A stretch of DNA of 29,488 nucleotides from a virus: positions 1 to 29,488 of IMG/VR virus record IMGVR_UViG_3300035698_012174. One strand, 5' to 3'. Made by a program: the position numbers and the translations under genes. Below are positions 1-6,080 of the stretch, one piece after another. A model generated the notes under the pieces. It made no database searches. It was not told the DNA's origin and was given only the letters and a program-made list of their open reading frames with translations. Each line of letters opens with the position of its first letter. Position 1 is the stretch's first letter.

Positions 1-132
1 ACTGCCGAAAATTGGCACGTTATGATTCATCAGATTGGAAACATGGTAATCCAGAACGATTATAACCAATCGTGTCATGTTGAGTCGGACGATTTCGACG
101 TAGAAAAAGAACTGAAATGCTACAATCCATAA
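1..132 (+). CDS. 3' end of an unidentified gene (truncated by window start)
   Basis: The first reading frame is open from base 1 to a TAA at 130-132, giving 43 residues rich in Asp, Glu and Asn. No domain is recognisable. If the window were a closed circle, a TAG near its far end (29480-29482) would lie in frame upstream, and the gene would have to start at the ATG at 22, giving 36 residues. If the window is a fragment, the gene simply continues to the left. The next small gene starts one base after this stop, which suggests one transcript. Confidence 0.45.
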   Translation, partial: TAENWHVMIHQIGNMVIQNDYNQSCHVESDDFDVEKELKCYNP

Positions 133-133
133 A

Positions 134-292
134 ATGCCCGCTAAACTCACAACTGAGGGGCTAGCCGCAAGGCTGCCCCTCCTCAACGCAAAGGGCGTCT
201 GCCTAGAGGCTGGCGTCGATTACATGCGGTTCAGGTTTACCAGGGGGAAGATGCGGGGCAGGGTTGGAGGCTCATGGGATGTTGGGTCTTAG
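134..292 (+). CDS. small basic protein, possible HTH-like regulator
   Basis: This is a 52-residue frame from ATG at 134 to TAG at 292, beginning one base after the upstream stop. It is basic, and its central part (LEAGVDYMRFRFTRGK, about residues 24-39) resembles the second half of a small phage helix-turn-helix, though the resemblance is weak and function is unproven. A strong RNA hairpin (155-181) lies inside it, so the stretch may instead be a structured RNA with only an accidental frame. It sits directly before the regulatory gap at 293-471. Confidence 0.4.
   Translation: MPAKLTTEGLAARLPLLNAKGVCLEAGVDYMRFRFTRGKMRGRVGGSWDVGS
155..181 (+). other. stable hairpin with GCAA tetraloop
   Basis: Bases 155-161 (GAGGGGC) pair with 175-181 (GCCCCTC), and 163-166 (AGCC) pair with 171-174 (GGCT). 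One T at 162 is bulged and the loop is GCAA, a GNRA tetraloop. That is an 11-bp stem with a single bulge. No T-run follows, so it is not a Rho-independent terminator. It lies inside the possible small gene at 134-292. Confidence 0.55.
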
Positions 293-313
293 GTATAGTA
301 AACAAATTTATTT

Positions 314-389
314 ATGGGCATCTGTGAGCATTGCAAAACCTTAATTAACAATACGTTGATCTGTTAAAGATGGGCATGAGTGGGCAATG
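314..389. repeat. pair of imperfect 20-bp direct repeats
   Basis: Two copies of ATGGGCATNNGTGRGCAWTG occupy 314-333 and 370-389. They agree at 16 of 20 positions and their starts are 56 bp apart. They bracket an inverted repeat (345-367) in the only sizeable non-coding gap of the left end, ahead of the early small genes. A regulator-binding or replication-initiator site is possible. No assignment can be made from the sequence alone. Confidence 0.45.
345..367. promoter_or_regulatory. candidate operator, TTAACA-N11-TGTTAA
   Basis: A perfect 6-bp inverted repeat with an 11-bp spacer, centred between the two 20-bp direct repeats. Its size and symmetry fit a dimeric repressor site. The binding protein is unknown. 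Confidence 0.35.
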
Positions 390-428
390 AAGTAAAATTT
401 TACCTTGACTCAGCCTGATTTCGTTAGG

Positions 429-468
429 AATTGTGGATTAACATTAATGGGGATTAAATCCCACAATT
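429..468. promoter_or_regulatory. inverted repeat just before the RHH gene
   Basis: AATTGTGG (429-436) is repeated as its perfect complement CCACAATT (461-468), ending 3 bases before the ATG of the ribbon-helix-helix-like gene at 472. A TTGACT element at 405-410 could be a -35 box, but no convincing -10 follows at standard spacing. Position suggests an autoregulatory operator or a leader hairpin over the start region. Confidence 0.4.
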
Positions 469-471
469 GAA

Positions 472-699
472 ATGAGTCGATCAAAATTAGTACATATAAC
501 CCCTCGCGTTGAGCCTGATGTACATGAGGCATTATTGGAAAAGGCGTGTTTGAGGAACGATTCTGTTAGTTTCTATGTGAAGCGAATCATCCTGAAATGG
601 ATTGAGGACGAGTGTCCTCCTGTTGATTTAACTGATGAGAGGATGCGGCTGGCAGATGAGCTAATGAGAACTGCGCTGGAATTGGAGAGTGTTGCGTGA
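472..699 (+). CDS. ribbon-helix-helix-like small protein
   Basis: This 75-residue protein has a basic N-terminus, a short segment that could form the beta-strand (KLVHITPRVEPDVHEALLEK, residues 5-24), and two predicted amphipathic helices (about residues 15-27 and 33-47). This is the Arc/CopG/MetJ layout of small dimeric DNA-binding repressors. It is the first gene after the regulatory gap and has an inverted repeat against its start codon, which fits an early autoregulated repressor. The next gene starts with GTG at 696, overlapping its TGA, and shares part of its pattern. The fold call is by pattern only. An unrelated small early protein is the alternative. Confidence 0.5.
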   Translation: MSRSKLVHITPRVEPDVHEALLEKACLRNDSVSFYVKRIILKWIEDECPPVDLTDERMRLADELMRTALELESVA

Positions 700-920
700 G
701 CGTGTCTAGTAAATTAAGAAATTGCACGTTTTGTGGTGGGTGCATTTTGAATGAATTGTCAGACGAAATCGAAGCAAAGAGTCAGTATTGGGGAGTGGCC
801 AAATCTGTCTATATAGAGGCGATTTTTGGATACTGGGAATCTGAGGGATGTCCCGACTTTGACGTTCTTCGGGCTGCGATCAGGGAACACAAAAAATCGG
901 AGGAAGGGGTTTCTGCTTGA
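696..920 (+). CDS. second small early protein, distant paralogue of the previous gene
   Basis: This 74-residue frame starts at a GTG that overlaps the preceding stop (GTGA). Its segment VAKSVYIEAIFGYWESEGCPDF parallels VSFYVKRIILKWIEDECPPVDL in the previous protein: a helix ending in Trp-x-x-(E/D)-x-C-P. A tandem duplication of an RHH-like fold followed by divergence is plausible. A CTFCGGC cluster near residues 10-16 could bind a metal or form disulfides, and its neighbour lacks it. No specific function can be assigned. Confidence 0.5.
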   Translation: MSVSSKLRNCTFCGGCILNELSDEIEAKSQYWGVAKSVYIEAIFGYWESEGCPDFDVLRAAIREHKKSEEGVSA

Positions 921-1006
921 TGGCTACGCATTCGATTGGGCCTGGCTTTTTGTTTTCTAGCGGGAAGCGGAATCTTGAGTGGAAGGGTTACTTTCGATAC
1001 GGATGA
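920..1006 (+). CDS. 28-residue small gene coupled on both sides
   Basis: ATG at 920 overlaps the TGA of the previous gene (TGATG), and its own TGA at 1004-1006 overlaps the ATG of the next gene (ATGA). The 28-residue product begins MATHSIGPGF and is Gly- and aromatic-rich with several basic residues. It has no recognisable domain. The double overlap, the same junction style as the surrounding genes, is the main argument that it is translated. It could instead serve only to carry ribosomes to the membrane-protein gene downstream. Confidence 0.5.
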   Translation: MATHSIGPGFLFSSGKRNLEWKGYFRYG

Positions 1007-1167
1007 GTAATTTTTGGATACTGGTTGTGGTTTCGGCATTCGCTATGGTCGGGGCTTGGTTGATGTTTGAACTTGGAAAAATGATCGGGCTGTCCGATGA
1101 CTCTTGGGCGGGGCGTGACGGGGGGAACCGGGATGAGCTTCATGTTGATTTGGGGGATGAGGAATGA
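1003..1167 (+). CDS. small single-span membrane protein
   Basis: 54 residues from the ATG at 1003. One hydrophobic segment at about residues 3-24 (FWILVVVSAFAMVGAWLMF) is followed by an acidic, Gly-rich tail. A GTG at 979 would extend the frame by 8 residues, but the ATG that overlaps the preceding mini-gene stop is the better start. The 3' end overlaps the next start (ATGA at 1164). The role is unknown; the position among early genes would suit a host-takeover or membrane-associated replication factor. Confidence 0.55.
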   Translation: MSNFWILVVVSAFAMVGAWLMFELGKMIGLSDDSWAGRDGGNRDELHVDLGDEE

Positions 1168-1442
1168 GCGGGTTGCGTAAATTGCAATTGGATTTGCGGC
1201 TGGTACCGGCTCTTGAGGAGCTGCACCAAATGGAACAGGGTGAGCTTGTGGATACGATTGTGAAAACTCGTATGGCTTGGCTGGAGGCGGAAAAGCGGTT
1301 TTTGAAACTACAGGCTGAGCAAAGCAAGGAAATCACAAGGCAATCGGCTTTGCTGAAAATGCATGAGCGGTACCTTTTGATAGAGGCTAAGCGTGTGGGA
1401 CTGGCTGTGGTGAGCGATGTGGAGATGGATTCAAAATTTTGA
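1164..1442 (+). CDS. small coiled-coil-like early protein
   Basis: 92 residues, nearly all predicted helical. Leu, Met and Ala recur at heptad-like spacing between about residues 12 and 75, with many Glu and Lys residues. The start overlaps the preceding stop. It has no catalytic motif and no family I recognise. After its stop comes a tiny frame, 1451-1477 (8 codons), whose TAA falls one base before the next ATG; it may be a leader remnant or chance. Confidence 0.5.
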   Translation: MSGLRKLQLDLRLVPALEELHQMEQGELVDTIVKTRMAWLEAEKRFLKLQAEQSKEITRQSALLKMHERYLLIEAKRVGLAVVSDVEMDSKF

Positions 1443-1478
1443 GGGGCTAAATGAGTAATAATATAATCGATACGTAAA

Positions 1479-1835
1479 ATGGGTAGAAAGAAAAATACTG
1501 ATGGGAATCAGGCGAGTTTGAATGATGTGAATGCGGCTGAGAAGGCTGAAAGAACTCAGGCTGAAAGAACTCAGGCTGAAAAGTTGCCGCGTGAGGGGTT
1601 TGAACCGGTGGTGATGCACCTGCGGCAGAAAATTGAGATCGAGGGGGCTGAGTTTGTGGTGACGAATATCGGCTCGCAGACGGTGACGCTGAGAGCGGGG
1701 CCGGGGGTGAAGATCCAGAAAACGAATCAATCGGCTGAGAGGCTTTTGAGGGCGAATAAGGAGCTTGAGGAAGCTGATCGGAAAAGGGCTGAGGCTGAGA
1801 AGGCTGAGGCTGAGAAGGCTGAGGCTGAGGAGTAG
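1479..1835 (+). CDS. charged protein with minisatellite-encoded ends
   Basis: 118 residues. The N-terminal third contains a tandem AERTQ repeat, the middle (about residues 38-85) looks beta-rich (IEIEGAEFVVTNIGSQTVTL), and the C-terminal third is a helical Glu/Lys/Ala tail with three AEAEK-type pentapeptides. Both repeat tracts are encoded by 15-bp direct repeats. The start ATG lies in the context TAAAATG, which recurs at several genes here. No known family is recognised. A small coiled-coil oligomer with a compact core is the simplest reading. Confidence 0.5.
   Translation: MGRKKNTDGNQASLNDVNAAEKAERTQAERTQAEKLPREGFEPVVMHLRQKIEIEGAEFVVTNIGSQTVTLRAGPGVKIQKTNQSAERLLRANKELEEADRKRAEAEKAEAEKAEAEE
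1544..1573 (+). repeat. 15-bp tandem repeat, two perfect copies
   Basis: GGCTGAAAGAACTCA occurs twice without interruption, followed by a partial third copy. It encodes the AERTQ pentapeptide repeat of the gene at 1479 and keeps the frame. Confidence 0.75.
1788..1832 (+). repeat. 15-bp tandem repeat, three copies
   Basis: GCTGAGGCTGAGAAG is repeated at 1788, 1803 and 1818. The last copy ends GAG, directly followed by the stop. It encodes the AEAEK tail of the gene at 1479. The unit is the same length as the N-terminal repeat but has a different sequence. Confidence 0.75.
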
Positions 1836-1967
1836 AATTTTGGTTTTGCGTCTGAATGCGTAATGAGATGCCTCGCTCGCTTTTTCTGGTCGGCGGGCGG
1901 GGCTGATGAGGCGTCGTGTGGATAGTTTGAGTACGAGGGCAATTGCGTAACATGGAAGGGACAGTCA
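1836..1967 (+). other. 132-bp gap with chained micro-frames
   Basis: No gene of normal size fits. Three very short + frames follow one another: 1856-1906 (16 residues), 1906-1950 (14 residues, basic, joined by TGATG) and 1952-1975 (7 residues, overlapping the next start). The chaining mimics the coupled junctions elsewhere but may be chance in a G-rich sequence. I see no promoter or terminator. Confidence 0.3.
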
Positions 1968-2189
1968 ATGTGTGAAAAACAGCTTGTCTTGTCATGGCAT
2001 CAGCCTGACAAAACAGAGGGTGAGGGAGTTGATGCGGATGGAGTCGGAGACTCGAAATCTGAATACGCTTCTGAGGCCGGAAATTCTATCGAAGAGGAAG
2101 ATCCTGTCATCAAGGGGTTCCTTGAGGCGATTAGCCGGGGTGTGCAAGTATCTGGGGGTGTATTGAACGATCGGACTTTTAAGGATTAG
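1968..2189 (+). CDS. small acidic protein of unknown function
   Basis: 73 residues, strongly acidic in the middle (EGEGVDADGVGDSKSEYASE). Its stop TAG overlaps the GTG of the next gene (TAGTG), and its use of GAG, GCT, CTT and GAT codons matches neighbouring genes. These two points favour this frame over a competing basic frame at 1972-2166. Phage acidic proteins of this size often mimic DNA or inhibit a host enzyme, but nothing here shows that. Confidence 0.45.
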   Translation: MCEKQLVLSWHQPDKTEGEGVDADGVGDSKSEYASEAGNSIEEEDPVIKGFLEAISRGVQVSGGVLNDRTFKD

Positions 2190-2455
2190 TGTCTATGGTG
2201 GAGAAACGTATTAATGGAGTGGGTACGGGTATCAAGTGGCCTATACGGGTTGGCGTGGAGTCGCCGGGTGTGATCTGGATGAAGCGGGGGCGGGTTGGCT
2301 GCTTGCTTTCGGTGTTTCGGCCTAGTGTATCCAAGAGCGTGTATAGTGTGGATGGGGAGCGGGTGTTGACTGAGATCTTGCATGTGGATGTTAATTGCGT
2401 GGAGAGGTGTATCCATAGAATGAAGTTTTTGGGGGGTTGCGGTGATGGTGGGTGA
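2189..2455 (+). CDS. small protein of unknown function
   Basis: 88 residues, starting at GTG 2189 (overlapping the previous TAG) or at the ATG two codons on. The N-terminal half looks beta-rich with alternating Gly and Val (VGTGIKWPIRVGVESPGVIW). Two Cys (VNCVERC) lie near residues 70-73 and the C-terminus is Gly-rich. No family is recognised. It sits three bases before the next ATG, inside the run of early genes leading to the primase. Confidence 0.45.
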   Translation: MSMVEKRINGVGTGIKWPIRVGVESPGVIWMKRGRVGCLLSVFRPSVSKSVYSVDGERVLTEILHVDVNCVERCIHRMKFLGGCGDGG

Positions 2456-2458
2456 ATT

Positions 2459-2713
2459 ATGAAAACGGATATTAAGGGAAAATTTGAAGAGCTCCTTGAA
2501 TACGTCAAGAAGCCGGGCATGGGTGAGGCTCAGATTCGATCCATGGAGAGTATGTTTTTTAGCGGTTTCCTCTCGTGCTATGAGTCAATGGTGAATGTGA
2601 GTAATACGCTTTCGGATGAGGCTGCGGAAGCGGCGATGATGGATTTTCACACTGAATTAAAGGCGTACTTTGCGGCTCTTGGACGTGAAGACAACCACGG
2701 GGGACGTAATTAG
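2459..2713 (+). CDS. small helical protein upstream of the primase
   Basis: 84 residues, predicted mostly alpha-helical with an amphipathic first half and a C-terminal hydrophilic tail. No motif I recognise. It ends two bases before the primase start, so the two are probably co-translated. A replication accessory role is inference from position only. Confidence 0.5.
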   Translation: MKTDIKGKFEELLEYVKKPGMGEAQIRSMESMFFSGFLSCYESMVNVSNTLSDEAAEAAMMDFHTELKAYFAALGREDNHGGRN

Positions 2714-2715
2714 CA

Positions 2716-3927
2716 ATGGATACACCTCTCTCGAAGGCTAAGGATCTGCTTGACATTTGGATCGTTTGGGAGGCGGCGGGGTTGCCTCGACCGGCTTCGA
2801 AGGATTGGGGCACGTGCGGGGTGGTGAGTTCGCCGTTTCGTGATGACAAAAACCCTTCTTTCTCGGTGAAACGGGATGGCAAGGTGTATTTTGACCATGC
2901 TGAGGATGAGGGGGGCGATGTGATCGAGTTTATCAAGCGGGCGTATAATTTGGACTTTATCGGGGGTCGGTCGAAGGCGCTTGAGTTGGCGAGGGTCGAG
3001 GATGATCTGAAGAGTCATCGTGAGGTGACTAGGGCTGAACGGCAGCGTATGGCGATCGAGTCTCGAAACCAAAAGGCTATGGCTCATAGTGAGCGGGTGA
3101 AGCGGGCTTTCGCTGAGCCGGTGGTTGATCTGGATTTTCGGGTTTGGCCGGGTGAGGTCGAGGCTCGCTGGGTCGAGGGCCGGTCGTATTTGATGGGGCA
3201 TGAACCGAAATTGAGGTATTTGGCTGGCATGAGGGGTTGGCCGGTCGAGTGGGCTCTTGGGCTGGCTGAGATGGGGCTTGTGTCGCTGCCTGTGAAAGCT
3301 GGATACGAGATCGGGTCGGGTGCGCCTAGGGCGTGGGCGTTCCTGGTGGAGATGCCGCGTGATGGGGATTTGGAGCCGTTGGGGTATCACCAATACACTC
3401 CGTTTTTTGACAAAAAGACTGAGAAGAATAAGAAGGTTTGGCAGTATTTTCCGAATGACAAGGTGAAGGATCGGCCTAGCTCGTATCAGCGTGCTCTTGC
3501 TGAGTTGGGGCGGGTGGTGCCGGGGTTGCCGTTTGCGATCGGGAATTTCACTGATCCTGAGGCTGTATTCATTCTTGAGGGACAGTGGGACGCTATCACG
3601 TATTTCGGGCATGTGGGGGGGTTTGGGTCTTGTGGGTCTGATATTCTGGTTTTGGGGTGCCGGGGGGTGAGTAGTCAGGACTATGTTTTGAGTGCGTGGC
3701 GGCATTTGGTCTTGGGGGCTGAGGTGGCTCTGATCCCGCAAAATGATTTTCGCGGGCTGGCTTGGGTGAGGCGTGACCGTGAGGGGCTTGGGCCTGAGTC
3801 GCCTTGCTTCGCTGATCGGTTGAGGGCCTTAGCTGGCAAGTTGACTGTGAAGGAGGTGCCGGGGGATGGTATGGATTTTAATGACTATTACCAGGCGATG
3901 GTCGAAGCTGGAAAGGTGGGGGTGTGA
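2716..3927 (+). CDS. DnaG-type primase (degenerate CHC2 plus Toprim-like domain)
   Basis: 403 residues. Residues about 38-75 match the CHC2 zinc-binding module of DnaG primases in layout (SPFRDDKNPSFSV, then YFDHAEDEGGDVIEFI). However, the usual zinc ligands (CPFH...CFGC) are replaced by Ser, Arg and Asp, so this copy probably binds no zinc. A Toprim-like half follows: LEGQWDAI with Glu288 and Asp292, then IPQNDFRG with Asp344 where DxD is usual, and a final DFNDYY matching the common (K/M)DxND close of phage primases. It should make RNA primers for phage replication, working with the helicase encoded 300 bp downstream. The long antisense frame under it is a codon-bias shadow. Confidence 0.8.
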   Translation: MDTPLSKAKDLLDIWIVWEAAGLPRPASKDWGTCGVVSSPFRDDKNPSFSVKRDGKVYFDHAEDEGGDVIEFIKRAYNLDFIGGRSKALELARVEDDLKSHREVTRAERQRMAIESRNQKAMAHSERVKRAFAEPVVDLDFRVWPGEVEARWVEGRSYLMGHEPKLRYLAGMRGWPVEWALGLAEMGLVSLPVKAGYEIGSGAPRAWAFLVEMPRDGDLEPLGYHQYTPFFDKKTEKNKKVWQYFPNDKVKDRPSSYQRALAELGRVVPGLPFAIGNFTDPEAVFILEGQWDAITYFGHVGGFGSCGSDILVLGCRGVSSQDYVLSAWRHLVLGAEVALIPQNDFRGLAWVRRDREGLGPESPCFADRLRALAGKLTVKEVPGDGMDFNDYYQAMVEAGKVGV

Positions 3928-4226
3928 TGACGGGTGCTGAATTGATAGCTGAGGAGCGCGCCAGGCAAATCGCTGATGAGGGGTTCGCTGAGGAGCATGA
4001 TTTACAGTATGAGAACGGGGAGTTGGTAAATGCGGCGATCTGCTATGCCAGGCTAGCGGCTCATTTGGCTGAGTATCCGAATTACTCGCCGCCTGAGTAT
4101 TTCGTGCCTAGGCTTTGGCCTTGGGCTAAGGAGTGGTGGAAGGCTAGTAATGACCCTATGAGGAATTTGGCGAAGGCTGGGGCTTTGGTGGCGGCGGAGA
4201 TGGATCGAATGAATAAATCGAAATAG
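3927..4226 (+). CDS. conserved small phage protein of unknown role
   Basis: 99 residues from the ATG that overlaps the primase stop (TGATG); a GTG one codon earlier is an alternative. The layout LIAEERARQI-DEG-EEHD, then ELVNAAICYA, WPWAKEWW and finally LAKAGALVAAEMDRM is one I recognise from many phage genomes, usually annotated only as hypothetical. In the family the conserved Glu, Asp and His residues form an all-alpha core reminiscent of MazG-like folds, but an NTP pyrophosphatase activity is not established. Its place between primase and helicase suggests a link to nucleotide or replication metabolism. Confidence 0.65.
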   Translation: MTGAELIAEERARQIADEGFAEEHDLQYENGELVNAAICYARLAAHLAEYPNYSPPEYFVPRLWPWAKEWWKASNDPMRNLAKAGALVAAEMDRMNKSK

Positions 4227-4241
4227 GAATGTGAATACGTT

Positions 4242-5627
4242 ATGGATGATGGTTTGTCGGAACGTAAGGAGCTGGGGTTCAGGGCTGAGGATGTGTTATT
4301 CTGTGGGCATGATCGGCAGTATTATTTCATGCGGAAGGGCGGTGACTATGTGGGTACGAATGAAAGGGACATTTCGAGGCGGTTGGCGAGGCTGGGGTTT
4401 AACCCGTATAAGGACACGAAAATGGGTCAGACTTTGAGCGAGATTGAGGAGAAACTTATGGACATTATAGAGGATCAGAGAGTGGACTATGCGTTTCCGG
4501 TGGCGGGCCATCCGGTGGGGGTGTTGACTCAGGGAAATGAGCGTATTCTCATTACTAAGGAACTTCCGGCGATCGAGCCTAAAGAGGGTGATTGGGATGT
4601 TTTGAGAGCGTTCCTTGAGGGGCTTTTCAATACTCCTGATGGATCGTGTGACCAAATCGAATACGTCTACTCGTGGCTTTCGAGGGCGATGGCTGGGTTG
4701 CTTCATATGCAACCGAATTCGGGTCAGGCGTTTATTATAGCGGGTGATCCTGACTGTGGGAAAACGCTGGTTTCGAAGCTGCTGAGGATGCTTTTCGGGG
4801 GTCGTGTGGGTAAACCGTATGAGTATTTGACGGGTCAAACGCGGTTCAATGATGAGCTTTTTGCTACGAGTTTGCAGATGGTTGACGATGAGGCTGACAA
4901 AACGGATATTCGATCGCGGCGGCATTTTGTGTCTGGCATCAAACGCTTCGTGGGGGCTGATGGGTCGCGGGGTGAGGCTAAGGGGGGAATTACTTTTGAG
5001 GTACAGCCTCATTGGCGAATCGTGATTGTGTGCAATTTTGAGGAGGACAATTTGAGAGTGTTGCCGCCTCTTGACAATGATGTGATTGATAAATTGATAC
5101 TTTTGAGGGGTTACCGGGCTGAGAAGTTTCCTATGCCGGTTGGGACGGTCGAGGAGCAAAAGGAGTTCCTTGAAACGCTCATTTCTCAGCTGCCGGCTTT
5201 CATGCATTTCCTGATGAATGAATGGAAAATTCCTGAGGCGTTGAGATTCGATCGCTTTGGAGTTAGGTCTTACCTGAACATGGATATTGTCCATAGGATG
5301 GATCAGATAACGCCTTGGTTTGAGCTGATGCTCTCTATGGAAAATGAGGTGTTGAGGGGTGATTACATATGGGTTGGCACAGCAACGGATTTGTATGGCT
5401 TACTGAGAAACCATAGCTCGCTTACTGTGAGGGAAAAGGAACGTTATACTGTGAAGGGCATAGGGAAGCACCTAACTAAGGTTTCTGGGAAGTTTCCTGA
5501 TAGGTGCTGGCAGGACAACTCTACCGGTCGGCATCGGCTTTGGGTTTTCATTTCCGAGCGGGCGGAAAGACCTATTGAGGAAAAGGGGAATGTTTTAGCG
5601 AAAATTTCGCAATACCTGGTTCACTGA
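4242..5627 (+). CDS. phage replicative helicase, SF3/DUF5906-like
   Basis: 461 residues. The ATPase core shows Walker A GDPDCGKT (Lys174, Thr175), Walker B QMVDDEAD (Asp215-Asp216-Glu217) and a polar sensor motif IVIVCNFEED (Asn265). This is the arrangement of P4-type/DUF5906 helicases found next to phage primases. The N-terminal 140 residues have no clear motif and could be an origin- or primase-binding region. The C-terminus (about 360-440) looks like a winged-helix DNA-binding domain. The protein probably unwinds the phage origin as a hexamer. It ends the first gene block; the following 80 bp are non-coding apart from a mini-frame. Confidence 0.8.
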   Translation: MDDGLSERKELGFRAEDVLFCGHDRQYYFMRKGGDYVGTNERDISRRLARLGFNPYKDTKMGQTLSEIEEKLMDIIEDQRVDYAFPVAGHPVGVLTQGNERILITKELPAIEPKEGDWDVLRAFLEGLFNTPDGSCDQIEYVYSWLSRAMAGLLHMQPNSGQAFIIAGDPDCGKTLVSKLLRMLFGGRVGKPYEYLTGQTRFNDELFATSLQMVDDEADKTDIRSRRHFVSGIKRFVGADGSRGEAKGGITFEVQPHWRIVIVCNFEEDNLRVLPPLDNDVIDKLILLRGYRAEKFPMPVGTVEEQKEFLETLISQLPAFMHFLMNEWKIPEALRFDRFGVRSYLNMDIVHRMDQITPWFELMLSMENEVLRGDYIWVGTATDLYGLLRNHSSLTVREKERYTVKGIGKHLTKVSGKFPDRCWQDNSTGRHRLWVFISERAERPIEEKGNVLAKISQYLVH

Positions 5628-5643
5628 CATTTAGACATTTAAA

Positions 5644-5712
5644 ATGAACCTCTTGCGCGCGCACGCATACACGCATATTATATTAAATTACTGTCTTATT
5701 GTAAGTATATGA
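5644..5712 (+). CDS. possible 22-residue leader peptide
   Basis: ATG at 5644, in the context TTTAAAATG also found before the capsid gene, opens a 22-residue frame. Its TGA overlaps the ATG of the next gene by ATGA. The peptide starts MNLLRAHAYTH and is hydrophobic at its end. It lies exactly on the alternating purine/pyrimidine tract, so it could equally be a by-product of that DNA element. A coupled leader is the attraction; evidence is thin. Confidence 0.25.
   Translation: MNLLRAHAYTHIILNYCLIVSI
5654..5678. other. 25-bp strictly alternating purine-pyrimidine tract
   Basis: From TGCGCGCGCACG to ACGCATAT every step alternates purine and pyrimidine, starting with (CG)n and ending in AT. Such DNA can adopt Z-form. 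It sits next to an A/T-only stretch (5675-5689) in the gap between the helicase gene and the HTH gene, so an unwinding element, origin or promoter region is conceivable. Confidence 0.45.
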
Positions 5713-6080
5713 GTAACGCCTACTATCAAAACCCGAATGAACGGGGAAGCCATCCGGGCTTTTACGACGAAATTGAGCCTGAGGCTGAGAGCGAGCTGAG
5801 GAAGCTTGGCGACCGTTTAGGGGGGTTGTTTCAGTTTTTTTGTGAAAGCGGTAAATACGACGTAGTAGGTAGGCGCGTTCTAGTGATTTGGTTCAATATC
5901 CGGCCTGATATGTTTCCTGAGGTGAAGAGTGAGGCTCAGCTCGCTCAGCAAATGGGCATCACGCGTCAGGCGGCTAATAAAATTTTACGCGAATTCCGGG
6001 ATACTTTCGGCATTCGCACAACCACAATGAGAAATGAGGAGAACAGAGAGAGATGCCGAAAAGCACAAGTAAAGCAATAG
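5709..6080 (+). CDS. HTH DNA-binding protein
   Basis: 123 residues. Residues about 76-100 (SEAQLAQQMGITRQAANKIL) form a textbook helix-turn-helix: first helix AQLAQQM, turn GIT, recognition helix RQAANKILREF. The rest is acidic and helical. The C-terminal basic run (RNEENRERCRK) may also contact nucleic acid. It overlaps the next gene by 28 bp. Position at the boundary between replication and packaging suggests a switch to late transcription, or a packaging-related regulator. This is inferred. Confidence 0.65.
   Translation: MSNAYYQNPNERGSHPGFYDEIEPEAESELRKLGDRLGGLFQFFCESGKYDVVGRRVLVIWFNIRPDMFPEVKSEAQLAQQMGITRQAANKILREFRDTFGIRTTTMRNEENRERCRKAQVKQ

Noticed and set aside
1447-1995. Minus-strand frame with many Gln-Pro-Ser repeats
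   Set aside because: The repeats are simply the complement of the 15-bp minisatellites of the plus-strand gene at 1479.
1972-2166. Basic 64-residue frame competing with the acidic gene at 1968
   Set aside because: The acidic frame has the overlapping TAGTG junction to the next gene and codon use like its neighbours. The basic frame has neither, though it cannot be ruled out fully.
2710-3741. 343-codon open frame on the minus strand opposite the primase
   Set aside because: The product is Pro/Arg/His-rich and tracks the G-rich codon bias of the plus-strand gene; it has no domain, and the primase motifs on the other strand are clear.
4296-5294. 332-codon open frame on the minus strand opposite the helicase
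   Set aside because: Low-complexity basic product complementary to a gene with clear Walker motifs, so it is a shadow.
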